Positions 49,410 to 58,919 of a stretch of 64,000 nt of DNA are shown here, piece after piece. The stretch covers positions 43,552 through 107,551 of the forward strand of contig JAHEYT010000037.1 of assembly GCA_023251455.1 (NCBI GenBank), given 5' to 3'. This stretch comes from Bacteroidota bacterium (lineage in GTDB: Bacteria; Bacteroidota; Bacteroidia; Bacteroidales; Prolixibacteraceae). A program made the position numbers and the translations under genes. Below the pieces are notes generated by a model. It searched no databases. It was given only the letters and a program-made list of their open reading frames with translations, and had not been told where the DNA came from. How positions within the stretch are numbered: the first letter of the stretch is position 1; every line of letters begins with the position of its first letter.

Positions 49410-49886
49410 TTAACTGTTTAATTCAATTATTTCGTTGGTAACATTTGCTTTCAGGTAAAGTTGCTTTTGAGCAGGTTCGGCATTCGAGAACAATGTAATT
49501 GTTTTTAGCTGTCTTCCAACTTCGCCAGCCGAGTTGTAAATCACTTCTATTCTGCCTTCCTGTCCTGGTTCTACTGTTTTATTTTCAATTTTTACTTCGG
49601 TACATCCGCAGCCTGAATCAACTCCGGTAATGTTTAATGTTTTTGTTCCTTCGTTCCTGAAAATAAAGGTGAAAGATACAACCTCACCGGCATTAAGCGA
49701 ACCAAAATTATGGATTTCTTCGGAAAAGACAAATTTCGCAATACCTGATTCATCCGATTTTATGGTTGGAGTTGCTTTTTGTGATCCTGATTGACATGAA
49801 CCAAGCAATAATCCGGATAAACCGAATATCAACGCAGCAAGTTTCAGCTTGAAACTTGGAACTTGAAACTTGGAATTTTTTCTCAT
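49410..49886 (-). CDS. DUF1573-domain lipoprotein
   Basis: A 158-residue lipoprotein (lipobox L-G-S-C, Cys30). The mature domain has HNFGSLNAGEVVSFTFIFRNEGTKTLNITGVDSGCGCTEVKIENKTVEPGQEGRIEVIYNSAGEVGRQLKTITLFSNA, the DUF1573 signature with G-C-G-C-T. The positively charged start of the signal peptide (KNSKFQVPSFKLKLA) is written in a repeated CAAGTTCCAAGTTTCAAG text that also occurs in intergenic DNA at 10.25 kb. Its start overlaps the nusB stop by 4 bases. Confidence 0.88.
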   Translation of the reverse strand: MRKNSKFQVPSFKLKLAALIFGLSGLLLGSCQSGSQKATPTIKSDESGIAKFVFSEEIHNFGSLNAGEVVSFTFIFRNEGTKTLNITGVDSGCGCTEVKIENKTVEPGQEGRIEVIYNSAGEVGRQLKTITLFSNAEPAQKQLYLKANVTNEIIELNS

Positions 49887-50839
49887 TCCTCTCCTTCGCC
49901 AATTAAACCTCGGCCCGCTTTTAGGATTTTATCCGCTTTCTTCAGGTCTTTCAAGGCTTTATCGAGTATCCCGTTAATGAAGTTTCTGCTTTTCTCAGTG
50001 CTATAATACTTCGAAAGTTCGATGTATTCGTTCATGGTTACTTTGGTTGGTATCGATGGGAAATACAGGAATTCGCTTAATGCCAATTCGAGAATCAGGT
50101 TGTCGATAAAGGCAATTCGTTCGATGTCCCAGTTTACCGTGTGCTGCTTGATCAATATCATATTGTCGGTGTGGTTTAGCACCACTTTCCGGTAAAGGTC
50201 TTTGGCAAACTGACGGTCTTCCTCGTCTTTGTACATGGGTAGCAATGCCTGGTTGTCGTCGCTGAATTCTTTGAATTTCTTGAACGTTTTCAGGATCATG
50301 CTCACCACGAAATCGAGGTCATCATTCCAGTAAATACTTTGTTCTTCAAGCAACGACTCAATATCTTCATTGCCGAGAATCAGGTATTTAAAAATATCTT
50401 CAACCAATTTACGGTCGTCGGCATAGCTGTTTTGCTCGGCAGCCATGTATTCCTTGTAAAAATCCTGTTCAACCAACGCGAGGTATAACTTACGAATAAG
50501 TTCGTCTTCGTTGACCCAGCTCAATTTGGCCGATTCGAGGTATTTAGCAAGTGAAGTATTGGTTTTTAACTGATGGATGAGCAGATTGTTTACAAAACGG
50601 GTATTGGGTGTAAGATCTGCGGTTGTTGGGCGGTGTTTCTTTAGTCCCAGATCGATACGGTCTTCTGCAAACTTTTCTATCTCAAGAACCAGAGACATTA
50701 AATAGTGATACAGATCGTATGTTTTTTGCAAACTGAAAAAGAGTTCCTTTTCAGTGTTGTTGATCGATGTTTCAGGTGAAGTAAAGAACGCGTACAATAT
50801 TTGTAATACCTTGATTCGAATTATTCTTCTGCTAATCAT
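49883..50839 (-). CDS. nusB: NusB-domain transcription antitermination protein
   Basis: A 318-residue protein; twice as long as enterobacterial NusB because of an N-terminal helical extension, as is usual in Bacteroidota. It starts MISRRIIRIKVLQILYAFF, the NusB signature, and the C-terminal NusB core has DRQFAKDLYRKVVLNHTDNMILIKQH, NWDIERIAFIDNLILELALSEFLYFPSIPTKVTMNEYIELSKYYSTEKSRNFINGILDKAL. NusB helps antitermination of rRNA operons with NusE. It begins the nusB-DUF1573-yajC run. Confidence 0.93.
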   Translation of the reverse strand: MISRRIIRIKVLQILYAFFTSPETSINNTEKELFFSLQKTYDLYHYLMSLVLEIEKFAEDRIDLGLKKHRPTTADLTPNTRFVNNLLIHQLKTNTSLAKYLESAKLSWVNEDELIRKLYLALVEQDFYKEYMAAEQNSYADDRKLVEDIFKYLILGNEDIESLLEEQSIYWNDDLDFVVSMILKTFKKFKEFSDDNQALLPMYKDEEDRQFAKDLYRKVVLNHTDNMILIKQHTVNWDIERIAFIDNLILELALSEFLYFPSIPTKVTMNEYIELSKYYSTEKSRNFINGILDKALKDLKKADKILKAGRGLIGEGEE

Positions 50840-50938
50840 TGTCTTAGAACCTGGTTAAATATGGGGAGGCAAAGTTAGAATTTTTTCTGGAATCAGTTGA
50901 TCAGGAGAATGAATAATTGTTTTCGGAAGGTTTTGCTT

Positions 50939-51049
50939 AACCACATAGGCACATAGAACACAATAGAAAAAGAAAATAATACTTGAAAATATCGGGAATC
51001 AGGAATCTACAACTTATTAAATCTATGTGACCTATGTGTCTATGTGGTT
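50939..51049. repeat. Interspersed inverted repeat between the rhomboid and nusB genes
   Basis: AACCACATAGGCACATAG (50939-50956) reappears in inverted form at 51032-51049 with one mismatch; similarity extends some 10 bases inwards on both sides. The interior has no coding capacity. The right end overlaps the last seven codons and stop of the rhomboid gene. It resembles short repeats of CACATAG type common in Bacteroidota genomes. Confidence 0.7.
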
Positions 51050-51760
51050 TGGGTCCTTCTGTTCTTCTTCCGGAGTTATTTCTTCGTTAAATTCTTCAAC
51101 GTCCGAATCATCATCTTCCTCCTCCGGCTCATTTTCCCAGCTCGAAACAGGACGAACGGGTCCCTGAAAGCGGTAATAAAATGCCAGCATCAAACCGCTC
51201 GCCGTTCCCCACAAATGACTTTCCCACGAAATTCCGGGCTTGATGGGGAAAATTCCCCAAAACATACTTCCGTAGAGAAAAACTACGATAATGCCGATAG
51301 TCAGTAAGTTGGCATCTTTCCTGAACACTCCACTGAAAAACAGGAAGGAAGCCAGTCCGTATACAATGCCGCTGGCTCCAATATGGTACGAATCGCGACC
51401 TCCAAGCCAAACGCAGATTCCTGAAAGAATGTAAATCAGGAAAAGAATGCGGTAGGCCAGGTTTCGATAAAAGTAGAATAAAGCAAACGACAGGATCAGG
51501 AATGGAATAGAGTTCGACAATAAATGGTCGTAACTGCTATGAATAAAAGGTGAAAAGATAATACCCCGAAGTCCTTCGATTTGCAATGGCAAAATTCCGT
51601 ATTCAGCTAAATCAAGATTGTATAGATTTTCAATCAATTTTACCAACCAGAAAATGCCAACAATGATAACCGAAAACAAAAGACTATATCTAAAAATCTT
51701 CTTTTCCGTTTCCTTATCGGTTGGTTCCTGATTTCTGGGGTAATAATCGAAGATTGGCAT
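51032..51760 (-). CDS. Rhomboid-family intramembrane serine protease
   Basis: A 242-residue six-helix protein. The catalytic dyad is Ser130 (YHIGASGIVYGLASF) and His182 (SWESHLWGTASGL); the oxyanion motif SSYDHLLSNSIPF (His79, Asn83) is present. It cleaves membrane proteins within the bilayer. A very acidic tail follows (about 205-235, EEEDDDSDVEEFNEE), and the last residues NHIDT are encoded by an interspersed repeat. It directly abuts the threonine aldolase gene (no intervening base). Confidence 0.92.
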   Translation of the reverse strand: MPIFDYYPRNQEPTDKETEKKIFRYSLLFSVIIVGIFWLVKLIENLYNLDLAEYGILPLQIEGLRGIIFSPFIHSSYDHLLSNSIPFLILSFALFYFYRNLAYRILFLIYILSGICVWLGGRDSYHIGASGIVYGLASFLFFSGVFRKDANLLTIGIIVVFLYGSMFWGIFPIKPGISWESHLWGTASGLMLAFYYRFQGPVRPVSSWENEPEEEDDDSDVEEFNEEITPEEEQKDPNHIDT

Positions 51761-52783
51761 CTAAACCAGTGATTTAATTAATGATGAAAATTGGGTAATA
51801 TCTTCTTCTTCTGTGTCAAACGAAGTCATCCAGCGAACTTCTGAACGGTGCTCGTCCCACATGTAAAAGAAATATTTTTCCTGAAGCTGAGGGATAATTT
51901 CCGCAGGAACGATGGCAAAAACGCCATTGGCTTCAACTTCCTGAGTGAGCTGAATGGCCGGTATTTTCTTCACTTCCTGTTCCAGAAGTTGAGCCATCCG
52001 GTTCGAATGGGTAGCGTTTCGTTTCCAGAGATCGTTTTCGAAATACGCCAGAAATTGCGCACTCACGAAACGCATTTTCGAATACAATTGCATGCTTTGT
52101 TTGCGAATGTATTTGGTGAGTTTGGTCAATTCAGGATTGAAAAACAGAACAGCTTCACCCAGCATCATACCGTTCTTTGTACCACCAAACGAAAGCACAT
52201 CAACTCCTGCATCAACTGTAAATGCTCTGAATGGCATGTCGAGCGCCACCGCAGCATTGGCCAAACGGGCGCCATCCATGTGTACAAAAAGTCCGTATTC
52301 GTGCGCCAGACTTGTAATTGCTTTTATTTCTTCGAGCGAATAAACAGTTCCTAATTCAGTAACCTGTGAAATGGAAATTACTTTGGGTTGAGAATGATGC
52401 TCAAAATCAAAGCCGTGTAAATATTTGGTAATTCCGGCTGGCGTAATTTTTCCTTTGAAGGTTTCTACCGGAAGTAGTTTGCAGCCGGTCAGTTTTTCGG
52501 GTGCGCCACACTCGTCGGTTTGGATGTGGGCTGTATCGGCGCAGATCACCGCGTTAAATGAGTGTGTTAGCGTTGAAAGTCCGAGCACATTGGCGCCAGT
52601 TCCGTTAAACACAAAAAAAACCTCTGTCTGCTCTCCAAATTCCTGTTTGAACCGGTTGATGGCCATTTCGGTAATCTCGTCGCCACCATAGCCTACTGCA
52701 TGTCCTGTGTTAGCCGCTGAAATGGCATTTAAAATTTCAGGATGAATACCTGAATTATTGTCGCTTGCAAAACCTCGTTTCAT
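51761..52783 (-). CDS. Low-specificity L-threonine aldolase-type PLP enzyme
   Basis: A 340-residue beta-eliminating-lyase-family protein. FASDNNSGIHPEILNAI starts it; ADTAHIQTDECGAPEKLTG, FVHMDGARLANAAVAL (the PLP-pyridine Asp170) and LSFGGTKNGMMLGEAV with the PLP lysine Lys203 are conserved. It cleaves threonine or allo-threonine to glycine and acetaldehyde. It ends where the rhomboid gene begins. Confidence 0.92.
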   Translation of the reverse strand: MKRGFASDNNSGIHPEILNAISAANTGHAVGYGGDEITEMAINRFKQEFGEQTEVFFVFNGTGANVLGLSTLTHSFNAVICADTAHIQTDECGAPEKLTGCKLLPVETFKGKITPAGITKYLHGFDFEHHSQPKVISISQVTELGTVYSLEEIKAITSLAHEYGLFVHMDGARLANAAVALDMPFRAFTVDAGVDVLSFGGTKNGMMLGEAVLFFNPELTKLTKYIRKQSMQLYSKMRFVSAQFLAYFENDLWKRNATHSNRMAQLLEQEVKKIPAIQLTQEVEANGVFAIVPAEIIPQLQEKYFFYMWDEHRSEVRWMTSFDTEEEDITQFSSLIKSLV

Positions 52784-52853
52784 GGTTTAAAGTTGTAATT
52801 TAGCATAGATTGTTAATGGGTATAAATGAACTCAAAAAATCAAATCAAACAAA

Positions 52854-53501
52854 ATGGATAGGTCATTAAAACTAAGCGAAAAATTGTTTTGCCTGGCTGT
52901 AAATCCTAAAAATGGCGGTATTTTGCTGAATGCCTCGGCCGCATTGGCCATGACATTGACCGGTTCGGTATTTGTTGAGTTGATGAATAAAGGACTGGTT
53001 TCGATTGAAAATGGTGTTGTTCATTTGGTGAATCCGACTCCGCAGAACGATGAGGTTCATGATTTTTTCCTGAACAGAATAAAACTTCATGGAAAGGACC
53101 GGAAGTTGCGACGATGGATTTCATATTTTAATGTCAGAGGACGAAAAATTCAGAAGCATTTTATTCGCAGTCTGGTGCGTAAAAATGTGCTTCGTACCGA
53201 GGAAAAACGGATTCTGTTTATTCCTTATGAAAAGGTTTTTCTGATGGATCGTGACTTGGTTGAAAATATAAGAATAGGAGTGGTTACCACTTTACTGGGC
53301 AAGATAGAGCAGACCGATGAATCTATTATTTTAGCAATAATGGTTGGTAAAACTAATTTGCTGGCTCGAATTTTTCCTGAACGGGCTCAGCGAAAGGAGG
53401 CGTCACGATTCCTGAAGAATTTGCCTGAGACTCCGGTTTCAAAAGCAGTTCAGGAAGCCATACAAATGATGCATGTGACCGTTTTTGTGGCGACCACTTA
53501 A
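52854..53501 (+). CDS. GPP34 (GOLPH3-like) family protein
   Basis: A 215-residue protein with the GPP34 arrangement: SLKLSEKLFCLAVNPKNGGILLNASAALAMTLTGSVFVELMNKGLVSIENGVVHL, then RRWISYFNVRGRKIQKHFIRSLVRKNVLRTEEKRILFIPYEKVFLMDRDLVENIRI. In eukaryotes GOLPH3 binds phosphatidylinositol-4-phosphate and Golgi glycosyltransferases. Bacterial members have no settled role; a membrane-association or protein-retention role is inferred. It precedes the photolyase gene by 39 bases and is divergent from the threonine aldolase gene. Confidence 0.85.
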   Translation: MDRSLKLSEKLFCLAVNPKNGGILLNASAALAMTLTGSVFVELMNKGLVSIENGVVHLVNPTPQNDEVHDFFLNRIKLHGKDRKLRRWISYFNVRGRKIQKHFIRSLVRKNVLRTEEKRILFIPYEKVFLMDRDLVENIRIGVVTTLLGKIEQTDESIILAIMVGKTNLLARIFPERAQRKEASRFLKNLPETPVSKAVQEAIQMMHVTVFVATT

Positions 53502-53540
53502 TTAATCAATCCTTCAATCCTTCAGTAATTCAGATTCTTT

Positions 53541-54839
53541 ATGGAAAATGTAAACATATTTTGGTTCCGGCGCGATTTGCGGGTTGATGACAATCATGGT
53601 TTTTTCGAGGCATTGAATGCCGGCTTGCCCATCGTTCCCGTGTTTATTTTCGATCCGGCTATTTTGGCTCAATTTCCCAATCCAAATGATGCCAGGCTGA
53701 CTTTTATTCACCGTTGCCTGACTGATCTTGACCGCGAATTCCGGAAATTCAATAGCAGTTTGCAGGTTTATGTTTCTTCTCCGGAAGTTGTTTTCGGGCA
53801 GCTGGCCTCCAAGTATACTATTCATAGTGTTTTTACGAATACCGATTACGAACCGGCAGCAATTGTTCGCGATCAGAAAGTTGCCCAAATTCTTCAGAAT
53901 AAGGGGATTGAATTTCATATTTTTAAAGATCAAATCGTTTTTCATCAGAATGAAATCGTAAAAGCCGATGGTTCGCCATACACCGTTTTTACACCATACT
54001 GCAAAAAATGGAAGGAAAAACTGGCATCACATCCAATTCCGGTTTACGAAAGCGAAAAGCATCTGTATTCTCTGAAACACTTGTCTTCAGACTATTTTCC
54101 CGAATTGGCTGAAATTGGTTATCAGGTTCAGGATAGATCGTTTCCTGAGAAAAAATTTGATCAGCTTTTGGTTGAAAATTATGCGAAAACTCGCGACTTT
54201 CCGGCAGAAGACGGAACCAGCAAACTTGGAATTCATCTTCGTTTCGGTACTATCTCAATCCGCAAACTGACACAATTTGCGCAAATACATTCCGAAGTTT
54301 TCCTGAATGAATTGATCTGGAGGAACTTTTACATGGATATTTTGTGGCACTTTCCGCACGCTGCCGAAAAGTCGTTTAAACCTGCTTACGACTTTATTCC
54401 ATGGCTCAACAATGAAGCCGATTTCGAGCTGTGGTGTACCGGACAAACCGGTTATCCGCTGGTTGATGCCGGGATGCGCGAACTGAATGAGACAGGCTAC
54501 ATGCACAACCGCGTCCGAATGGTAGTTGCCAGTTTCCTGACCAAACATCTGCTCATTGACTGGCGATGGGGTGAGATGTATTTTGCCTCGAAATTACTCG
54601 ATTACGAATTGGCGTCGAACAATGGCGGCTGGCAGTGGGCGAGTGGTTCTGGTTGCGATGCGGCCCCATATTTCAGGGTTTTTAGTCCTGAATTACAAAC
54701 CAAAAAGTTTGATCACGATTTCAAATACATCAAAAAATGGGTTCCCGAATACGGAACTTCGGCTTATCCAAAACCCATGGTTGATCATGCTTTTGCCCGT
54801 AATCGTGCCATTGAAACATACCGCAAGACTCTGAAATAA
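53541..54839 (+). CDS. Deoxyribodipyrimidine photolyase / cryptochrome-family protein
   Basis: A 432-residue photolyase-like protein. The N-terminal alpha/beta domain starts NIFWFRRDLRVDDNHGFFEAL; the FAD domain includes TSKLGIHLRFGTISIRKL, LNELIWRNFYMDILWHFP, GQTGYPLVDAGMRELNETGYMHNRVRMVVASFLTKHLLIDWRWGEMYFASKLLDYELASNNGGWQWASGSGCDAAPYFRVFSP. All FAD-contact and Trp-triad positions appear conserved as in class I CPD photolyases. It repairs UV lesions with light. The neighbour uvrB supports a DNA repair context. Confidence 0.93.
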   Translation: MENVNIFWFRRDLRVDDNHGFFEALNAGLPIVPVFIFDPAILAQFPNPNDARLTFIHRCLTDLDREFRKFNSSLQVYVSSPEVVFGQLASKYTIHSVFTNTDYEPAAIVRDQKVAQILQNKGIEFHIFKDQIVFHQNEIVKADGSPYTVFTPYCKKWKEKLASHPIPVYESEKHLYSLKHLSSDYFPELAEIGYQVQDRSFPEKKFDQLLVENYAKTRDFPAEDGTSKLGIHLRFGTISIRKLTQFAQIHSEVFLNELIWRNFYMDILWHFPHAAEKSFKPAYDFIPWLNNEADFELWCTGQTGYPLVDAGMRELNETGYMHNRVRMVVASFLTKHLLIDWRWGEMYFASKLLDYELASNNGGWQWASGSGCDAAPYFRVFSPELQTKKFDHDFKYIKKWVPEYGTSAYPKPMVDHAFARNRAIETYRKTLK

Positions 54840-54986
54840 TATCGGGTTACAGAAACAAATCATACCGTGTGATGTTAGATTCAAATCAGGAAAAATGCTA
54901 ATTTGCGCGCCTTGTTTTTGATTAGGAGCTAATTATTGATTTTTATTTCAAAGAAATTAGCCAACCCGAATTTTGAATTTTTTACG

Positions 54987-57002
54987 ATGAACTTTAAAAT
55001 TGTTTCTGAATATCAACCCACTGGAGATCAGCCTGAAGCGATTCGCCAACTGAGTGAAGGATTGCGCAATGGAACAACGTTTCAAACGCTACTCGGTGTA
55101 ACCGGGTCGGGAAAAACGTTTACCATGGCCAATGTAATTGAGCAGGTGCAACGTCCGGCGCTGGTTTTAAGCCACAACAAAACGCTGGCGGCCCAGTTAT
55201 ACAGCGAGATGAAGCAATTTTTTCCTGAAAATGCAGTCGAATATTTCGTTTCCTATTACGATTACTACCAACCTGAAGCCTACCTTCCGGTAAGCAATAC
55301 TTACATCGAAAAAGACCTTTCCATTAACAAAGACATCGAAAAACTTCGGTTAAGCACCACTTCCTCTTTACTCTCCGGAAGGCGCGATGTGATTGTCGTT
55401 TCATCGGTTTCTTGTTTGTATGGAATCGGAAATCCTGCCGATTTTCATGCCAATGTAACCAATGTGCACAAAGGCGAGACCGTTAGCCGAAATGTATTTC
55501 TCCGGAAGTTGGTTGACGCACTTTATTCGCGAAACGAAGTGGAATTTAACCGTGGAAATTTCAGGGTAAAAGGCGATAGTGTCGATATTTTTCCTGCTTA
55601 TGCTGACATCGCTTACCGCGTAGTTTTCTGGGGCGACGACATTGAAGAGATTTATTCATTCGATCCTGTGGGTGGAGGAACCATCGAAGAATTGGATATG
55701 GCTGTGATTTATCCGGCCAACATGTTCGTTACCACCAAAGAACGAATGCAGTTGGCTATCCGTCAGATTCAGGACGATTTGGTAAAACAGGTCGATTTTT
55801 TCAAGGAAATTGGCAAACCGCTGGAAGCCAAACGTATTTTGGAACGAGTTGAATACGACCTCGAAATGATGCGTGAACTGGGCTATTGCCCGGGCGTTGA
55901 AAATTATTCGCGGTATTTCGACGGTAGGGTAGCTGGCTCACGGCCTTTCTGCCTGCTCGATTATTTCCCCAACGATTTTGTGACTATTATAGATGAAAGC
56001 CATGTGACATTGCCTCAAATCAAGGCTATGTTTGGCGGCGACCGTTCAAGAAAAATTAATCTGGTTGAATATGGATGGCGGCTTCCGGCGGCTATTGATA
56101 ACCGTCCGTTGACGTTCGATGAATTCGAATCGGTTGTCGATCAGACTGTTTTTGTGAGTGCCACGCCTGCCGATTACGAACTGGCGAAATCGGAGGGAGT
56201 AGTGGTGGAGCAGGTTATTCGTCCGACCGGGTTACTTGATCCAATTATTGATGTTCGGCCAAGTATCAACCAGATTGATAACCTGATGCACGAAATCCAC
56301 TTACGGATCGAACGCAACGAGCGGGTATTGGTAACCACGCTGACCAAGCGAATGGCTGAAGAACTGAGCAGCTATCTGGCCAATATGGGTGTAAAAACGC
56401 GGTATATACACTCGGATGTTGATACACTCGAACGCATAGAAATTCTGGAGCAACTGCGCAAAGGTGAATTTGATGTGCTCGTCGGAATTAACCTTTTACG
56501 CGAAGGATTGGATTTGCCTGAAGTTTCGCTGGTTGCTATCCTGGATGCTGATAAGGAAGGTTTTCTGCGCTCTGAACGTTCACTAACCCAAACAGCAGGC
56601 CGCGCTGCCCGAAATCTGAATGGAATGGTGATTATGTATGCCGATAAAATAACCAACTCTATGCAACGCACCATTGATTCGACCAATTACCGGCGCGAAA
56701 AACAGATGAAGTACAACATCGAAAACGAAATTACACCAACACAAATTATTAAGGCAAGTCGCGAAATTGTAGGATATGCAAGTGCAGGAATGAAAGTAAA
56801 AGGGTACAGTGGCGACGAACCAACCAATTTGGCCGCCGATCCTGTGGTTCAGTATATGAGTGTTCCTGCGCTGGAAAAGGCAATTACCAAAATCAAAAAA
56901 GAAATGGAAGCTGCAGCCAAAGAGCTAGATTTCTACGAAGCAGCCCGTCTTCGCGACGAAATGTTCCGCTATCAGGAAATATTAAAAGGCAAATCGAAAT
57001 AA
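54987..57002 (+). CDS. uvrB: Excinuclease ABC subunit UvrB
   Basis: About 671 residues from the ATG at 54987 (an upstream in-frame start at 54936 adds a non-family segment). Walker A LLGVTGSGKTFTMANVI, the beta-hairpin region YVSYYDYYQPEAYLPVSNTYIEKDLSINKDIEKLRL, motif VTIIDESHVTLPQ (DESH), and helicase motif QTAGRAARNLNG are present, and a C-terminal UVR domain (AITKIKKEMEAAAKELDFYEAARLRDEMFRY) binds UvrC. It recognises damage in nucleotide excision repair. Confidence 0.97.
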   Translation: MNFKIVSEYQPTGDQPEAIRQLSEGLRNGTTFQTLLGVTGSGKTFTMANVIEQVQRPALVLSHNKTLAAQLYSEMKQFFPENAVEYFVSYYDYYQPEAYLPVSNTYIEKDLSINKDIEKLRLSTTSSLLSGRRDVIVVSSVSCLYGIGNPADFHANVTNVHKGETVSRNVFLRKLVDALYSRNEVEFNRGNFRVKGDSVDIFPAYADIAYRVVFWGDDIEEIYSFDPVGGGTIEELDMAVIYPANMFVTTKERMQLAIRQIQDDLVKQVDFFKEIGKPLEAKRILERVEYDLEMMRELGYCPGVENYSRYFDGRVAGSRPFCLLDYFPNDFVTIIDESHVTLPQIKAMFGGDRSRKINLVEYGWRLPAAIDNRPLTFDEFESVVDQTVFVSATPADYELAKSEGVVVEQVIRPTGLLDPIIDVRPSINQIDNLMHEIHLRIERNERVLVTTLTKRMAEELSSYLANMGVKTRYIHSDVDTLERIEILEQLRKGEFDVLVGINLLREGLDLPEVSLVAILDADKEGFLRSERSLTQTAGRAARNLNGMVIMYADKITNSMQRTIDSTNYRREKQMKYNIENEITPTQIIKASREIVGYASAGMKVKGYSGDEPTNLAADPVVQYMSVPALEKAITKIKKEMEAAAKELDFYEAARLRDEMFRYQEILKGKSK

Positions 57003-57007
57003 AACAA

Positions 57008-57039
57008 AACCCCGAAAACCATCTCTGATTTTCGGGGTT
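57008..57039. terminator. Terminator between uvrB and argS
   Basis: An 11-bp stem (57008-57018 with 57029-57039), loop of 10 nt. On the minus strand it is followed by TTGTTTTATTT and so suits argS best; it also lies 6 bases after the uvrB stop. Confidence 0.8.
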
Positions 57040-57075
57040 CAACTTATAACCTATAATTCCTAACTTATAACTTTT

Positions 57076-58869
57076 TTACATTCTTTCCGGAACATCAATT
57101 CCCAACAGTTTCATGCCGGTTTTAATGGTTTTTCCAACATTTTCGGCGATGACCAACCGAAGATTACGGACATCGGCGTTTTCTTCAATGATGATCGGGA
57201 ATTCGTGGTAGAATTGGTTGAATTCTTTCACCAGTTCATAAATGTAGTTTGCAATCAAAGCCGGACTATAATTGTCGCCGGCTTCTTTTACTGCTACCGG
57301 AAATTGAGCAATTGCTTTGATTAATTCAAGCTCTTTTGCGCCAATCGGCAATGCGCCATCGATGGTTTGATTAATTGCAATGCCCCTGTCGGCTGCTTTG
57401 CGCAATACCGATCGTATCCGGGCATAAGTGTATTGAATAAATGGGCCGGTATTGCCGTTAAAATCGATGGATTCTTCCGGATTGAAAAGCATATTTTTCT
57501 TTGGGTCAACTTTCAGGATGAAATATTTGAGTGCACCCAAAGCAATCATTTTATAGGTTTCTGCAGCCTGTTCCGGAGTGTAGCCTTCCAGTTTGCCCAA
57601 TTCTTCTGATGTTTTTCTCGAAACTTCAACCATTCCGGCCACCAGATCGTCAGCATCGACAACGGTTCCTTCGCGCGATTTCATTTTTCCCTGCGGAAGT
57701 TCAACCATTCCATAAGAGAAATGATGCAGCCCTTTCCCGAATTCGAAGCCTAATTTGTCGAGCAAAATCGACAAAACCTGAAAGTGGTAATTCTGTTCGT
57801 TTCCAACTACATACACCATTTTGTCGATTGGGTAATCCTGAAAACGTTCTTTGGCAGTTCCGATATCTTGTGTCATGTAAACAGAGGTACCGTCGCTGCG
57901 GAGCAGAATCTTCTGATCCAATCCTTCAGCAGTCAGGTCGGCCCAAACCGACGAATCTTCTTTCTGGTAGAAAACACCTTCAGCTAAACCCCTCAAAACT
58001 TCATCTTTGCCGTAAAGATAGGTTTCCGATTCGTAATATATTTTGTCGAAATCAACCCCAAGTTCTTTGTAGGTTACATCGAATCCGGCGTAAACCCATT
58101 TGTTCATGGTTTCCCAAAGCTGAATAGTTTCCGGGTCTTTGGCTTCCCATTTCAGTAGCATTTCGCGTGCTCCCTGCATGGCCGGGGCGTTTTGCTCGGC
58201 GTTTTCCTTGGTCTCGCCCTGTTCAATCAAAGCAGCAATTTCTTTTTTGTATTCCTGATCGAATTTCACATAGTAGTTGCCCACCAGATGATCGCCTTTG
58301 ATACCTGTATTTTCAGGAGTTTCGCCATTGCCCCACATTTTCCATGCATACATCGATTTGCAAATGTGGATTCCGCGGTCGTTTACGATGTTGGTTTTCA
58401 CCACTTTGTTTCCGTTGGCTTTCAGGATTTCTCCCAATGAAAAGCCGAGCAAATTGTTACGGATATGTCCTAAATGCAATGGTTTATTGGTATTTGGCGA
58501 TGAATATTCGACCATTACCAGTTTTGACGTATCGGTTGGTTCTGTGATTCCGTAGTTAGTCGTCGAGCTAACAGAATTCAGTACCGAAACCCAGTATTCC
58601 GATGAAATTACCAGGTTCAGGAACCCTTTAACTACATTGTATTTTTCAACCTCGGTAACGTTTTGCTGAAGGTAATCGCCGATTTCGGCAGCGGTTTGTT
58701 CCGGCGATTTTTTCGACATCCGAACAAACGGAAACACCACCAAAGTGATGTCGCCTTCAAATTCTTTCCGGGTATTTTGTAATTGGACGAGGCTTGAATC
58801 TATTTGTTGCTGGTAACATTTTTCAATGGCTTCAACAATCTGGTCACGTATAATCAGTTCGATCGACAT
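57076..58869 (-). CDS. argS: Arginyl-tRNA synthetase
   Basis: A 597-residue class I aminoacyl-tRNA synthetase. An N-terminal additional domain (about 1-105) is followed by the HIGH motif HLGHIRNNLLG, ArgRS-specific VEYSSPNTNKPLHLGH, and the signature GKMKSREGTVVDADDLV in place of KMSKS. The C-terminal DALR anticodon-binding domain ends LRLVIAENVGKTIKTGMKLLGIDVPERM. It charges tRNA-Arg. A perfect hairpin upstream belongs to the preceding OmpA gene. Confidence 0.97.
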   Translation of the reverse strand: MSIELIIRDQIVEAIEKCYQQQIDSSLVQLQNTRKEFEGDITLVVFPFVRMSKKSPEQTAAEIGDYLQQNVTEVEKYNVVKGFLNLVISSEYWVSVLNSVSSTTNYGITEPTDTSKLVMVEYSSPNTNKPLHLGHIRNNLLGFSLGEILKANGNKVVKTNIVNDRGIHICKSMYAWKMWGNGETPENTGIKGDHLVGNYYVKFDQEYKKEIAALIEQGETKENAEQNAPAMQGAREMLLKWEAKDPETIQLWETMNKWVYAGFDVTYKELGVDFDKIYYESETYLYGKDEVLRGLAEGVFYQKEDSSVWADLTAEGLDQKILLRSDGTSVYMTQDIGTAKERFQDYPIDKMVYVVGNEQNYHFQVLSILLDKLGFEFGKGLHHFSYGMVELPQGKMKSREGTVVDADDLVAGMVEVSRKTSEELGKLEGYTPEQAAETYKMIALGALKYFILKVDPKKNMLFNPEESIDFNGNTGPFIQYTYARIRSVLRKAADRGIAINQTIDGALPIGAKELELIKAIAQFPVAVKEAGDNYSPALIANYIYELVKEFNQFYHEFPIIIEENADVRNLRLVIAENVGKTIKTGMKLLGIDVPERM

Positions 58870-58919
58870 TTTTAGTGCTTTGAAATTTGAGCGACAAAGA
58901 TATTCGATTTTTTTTAAAA

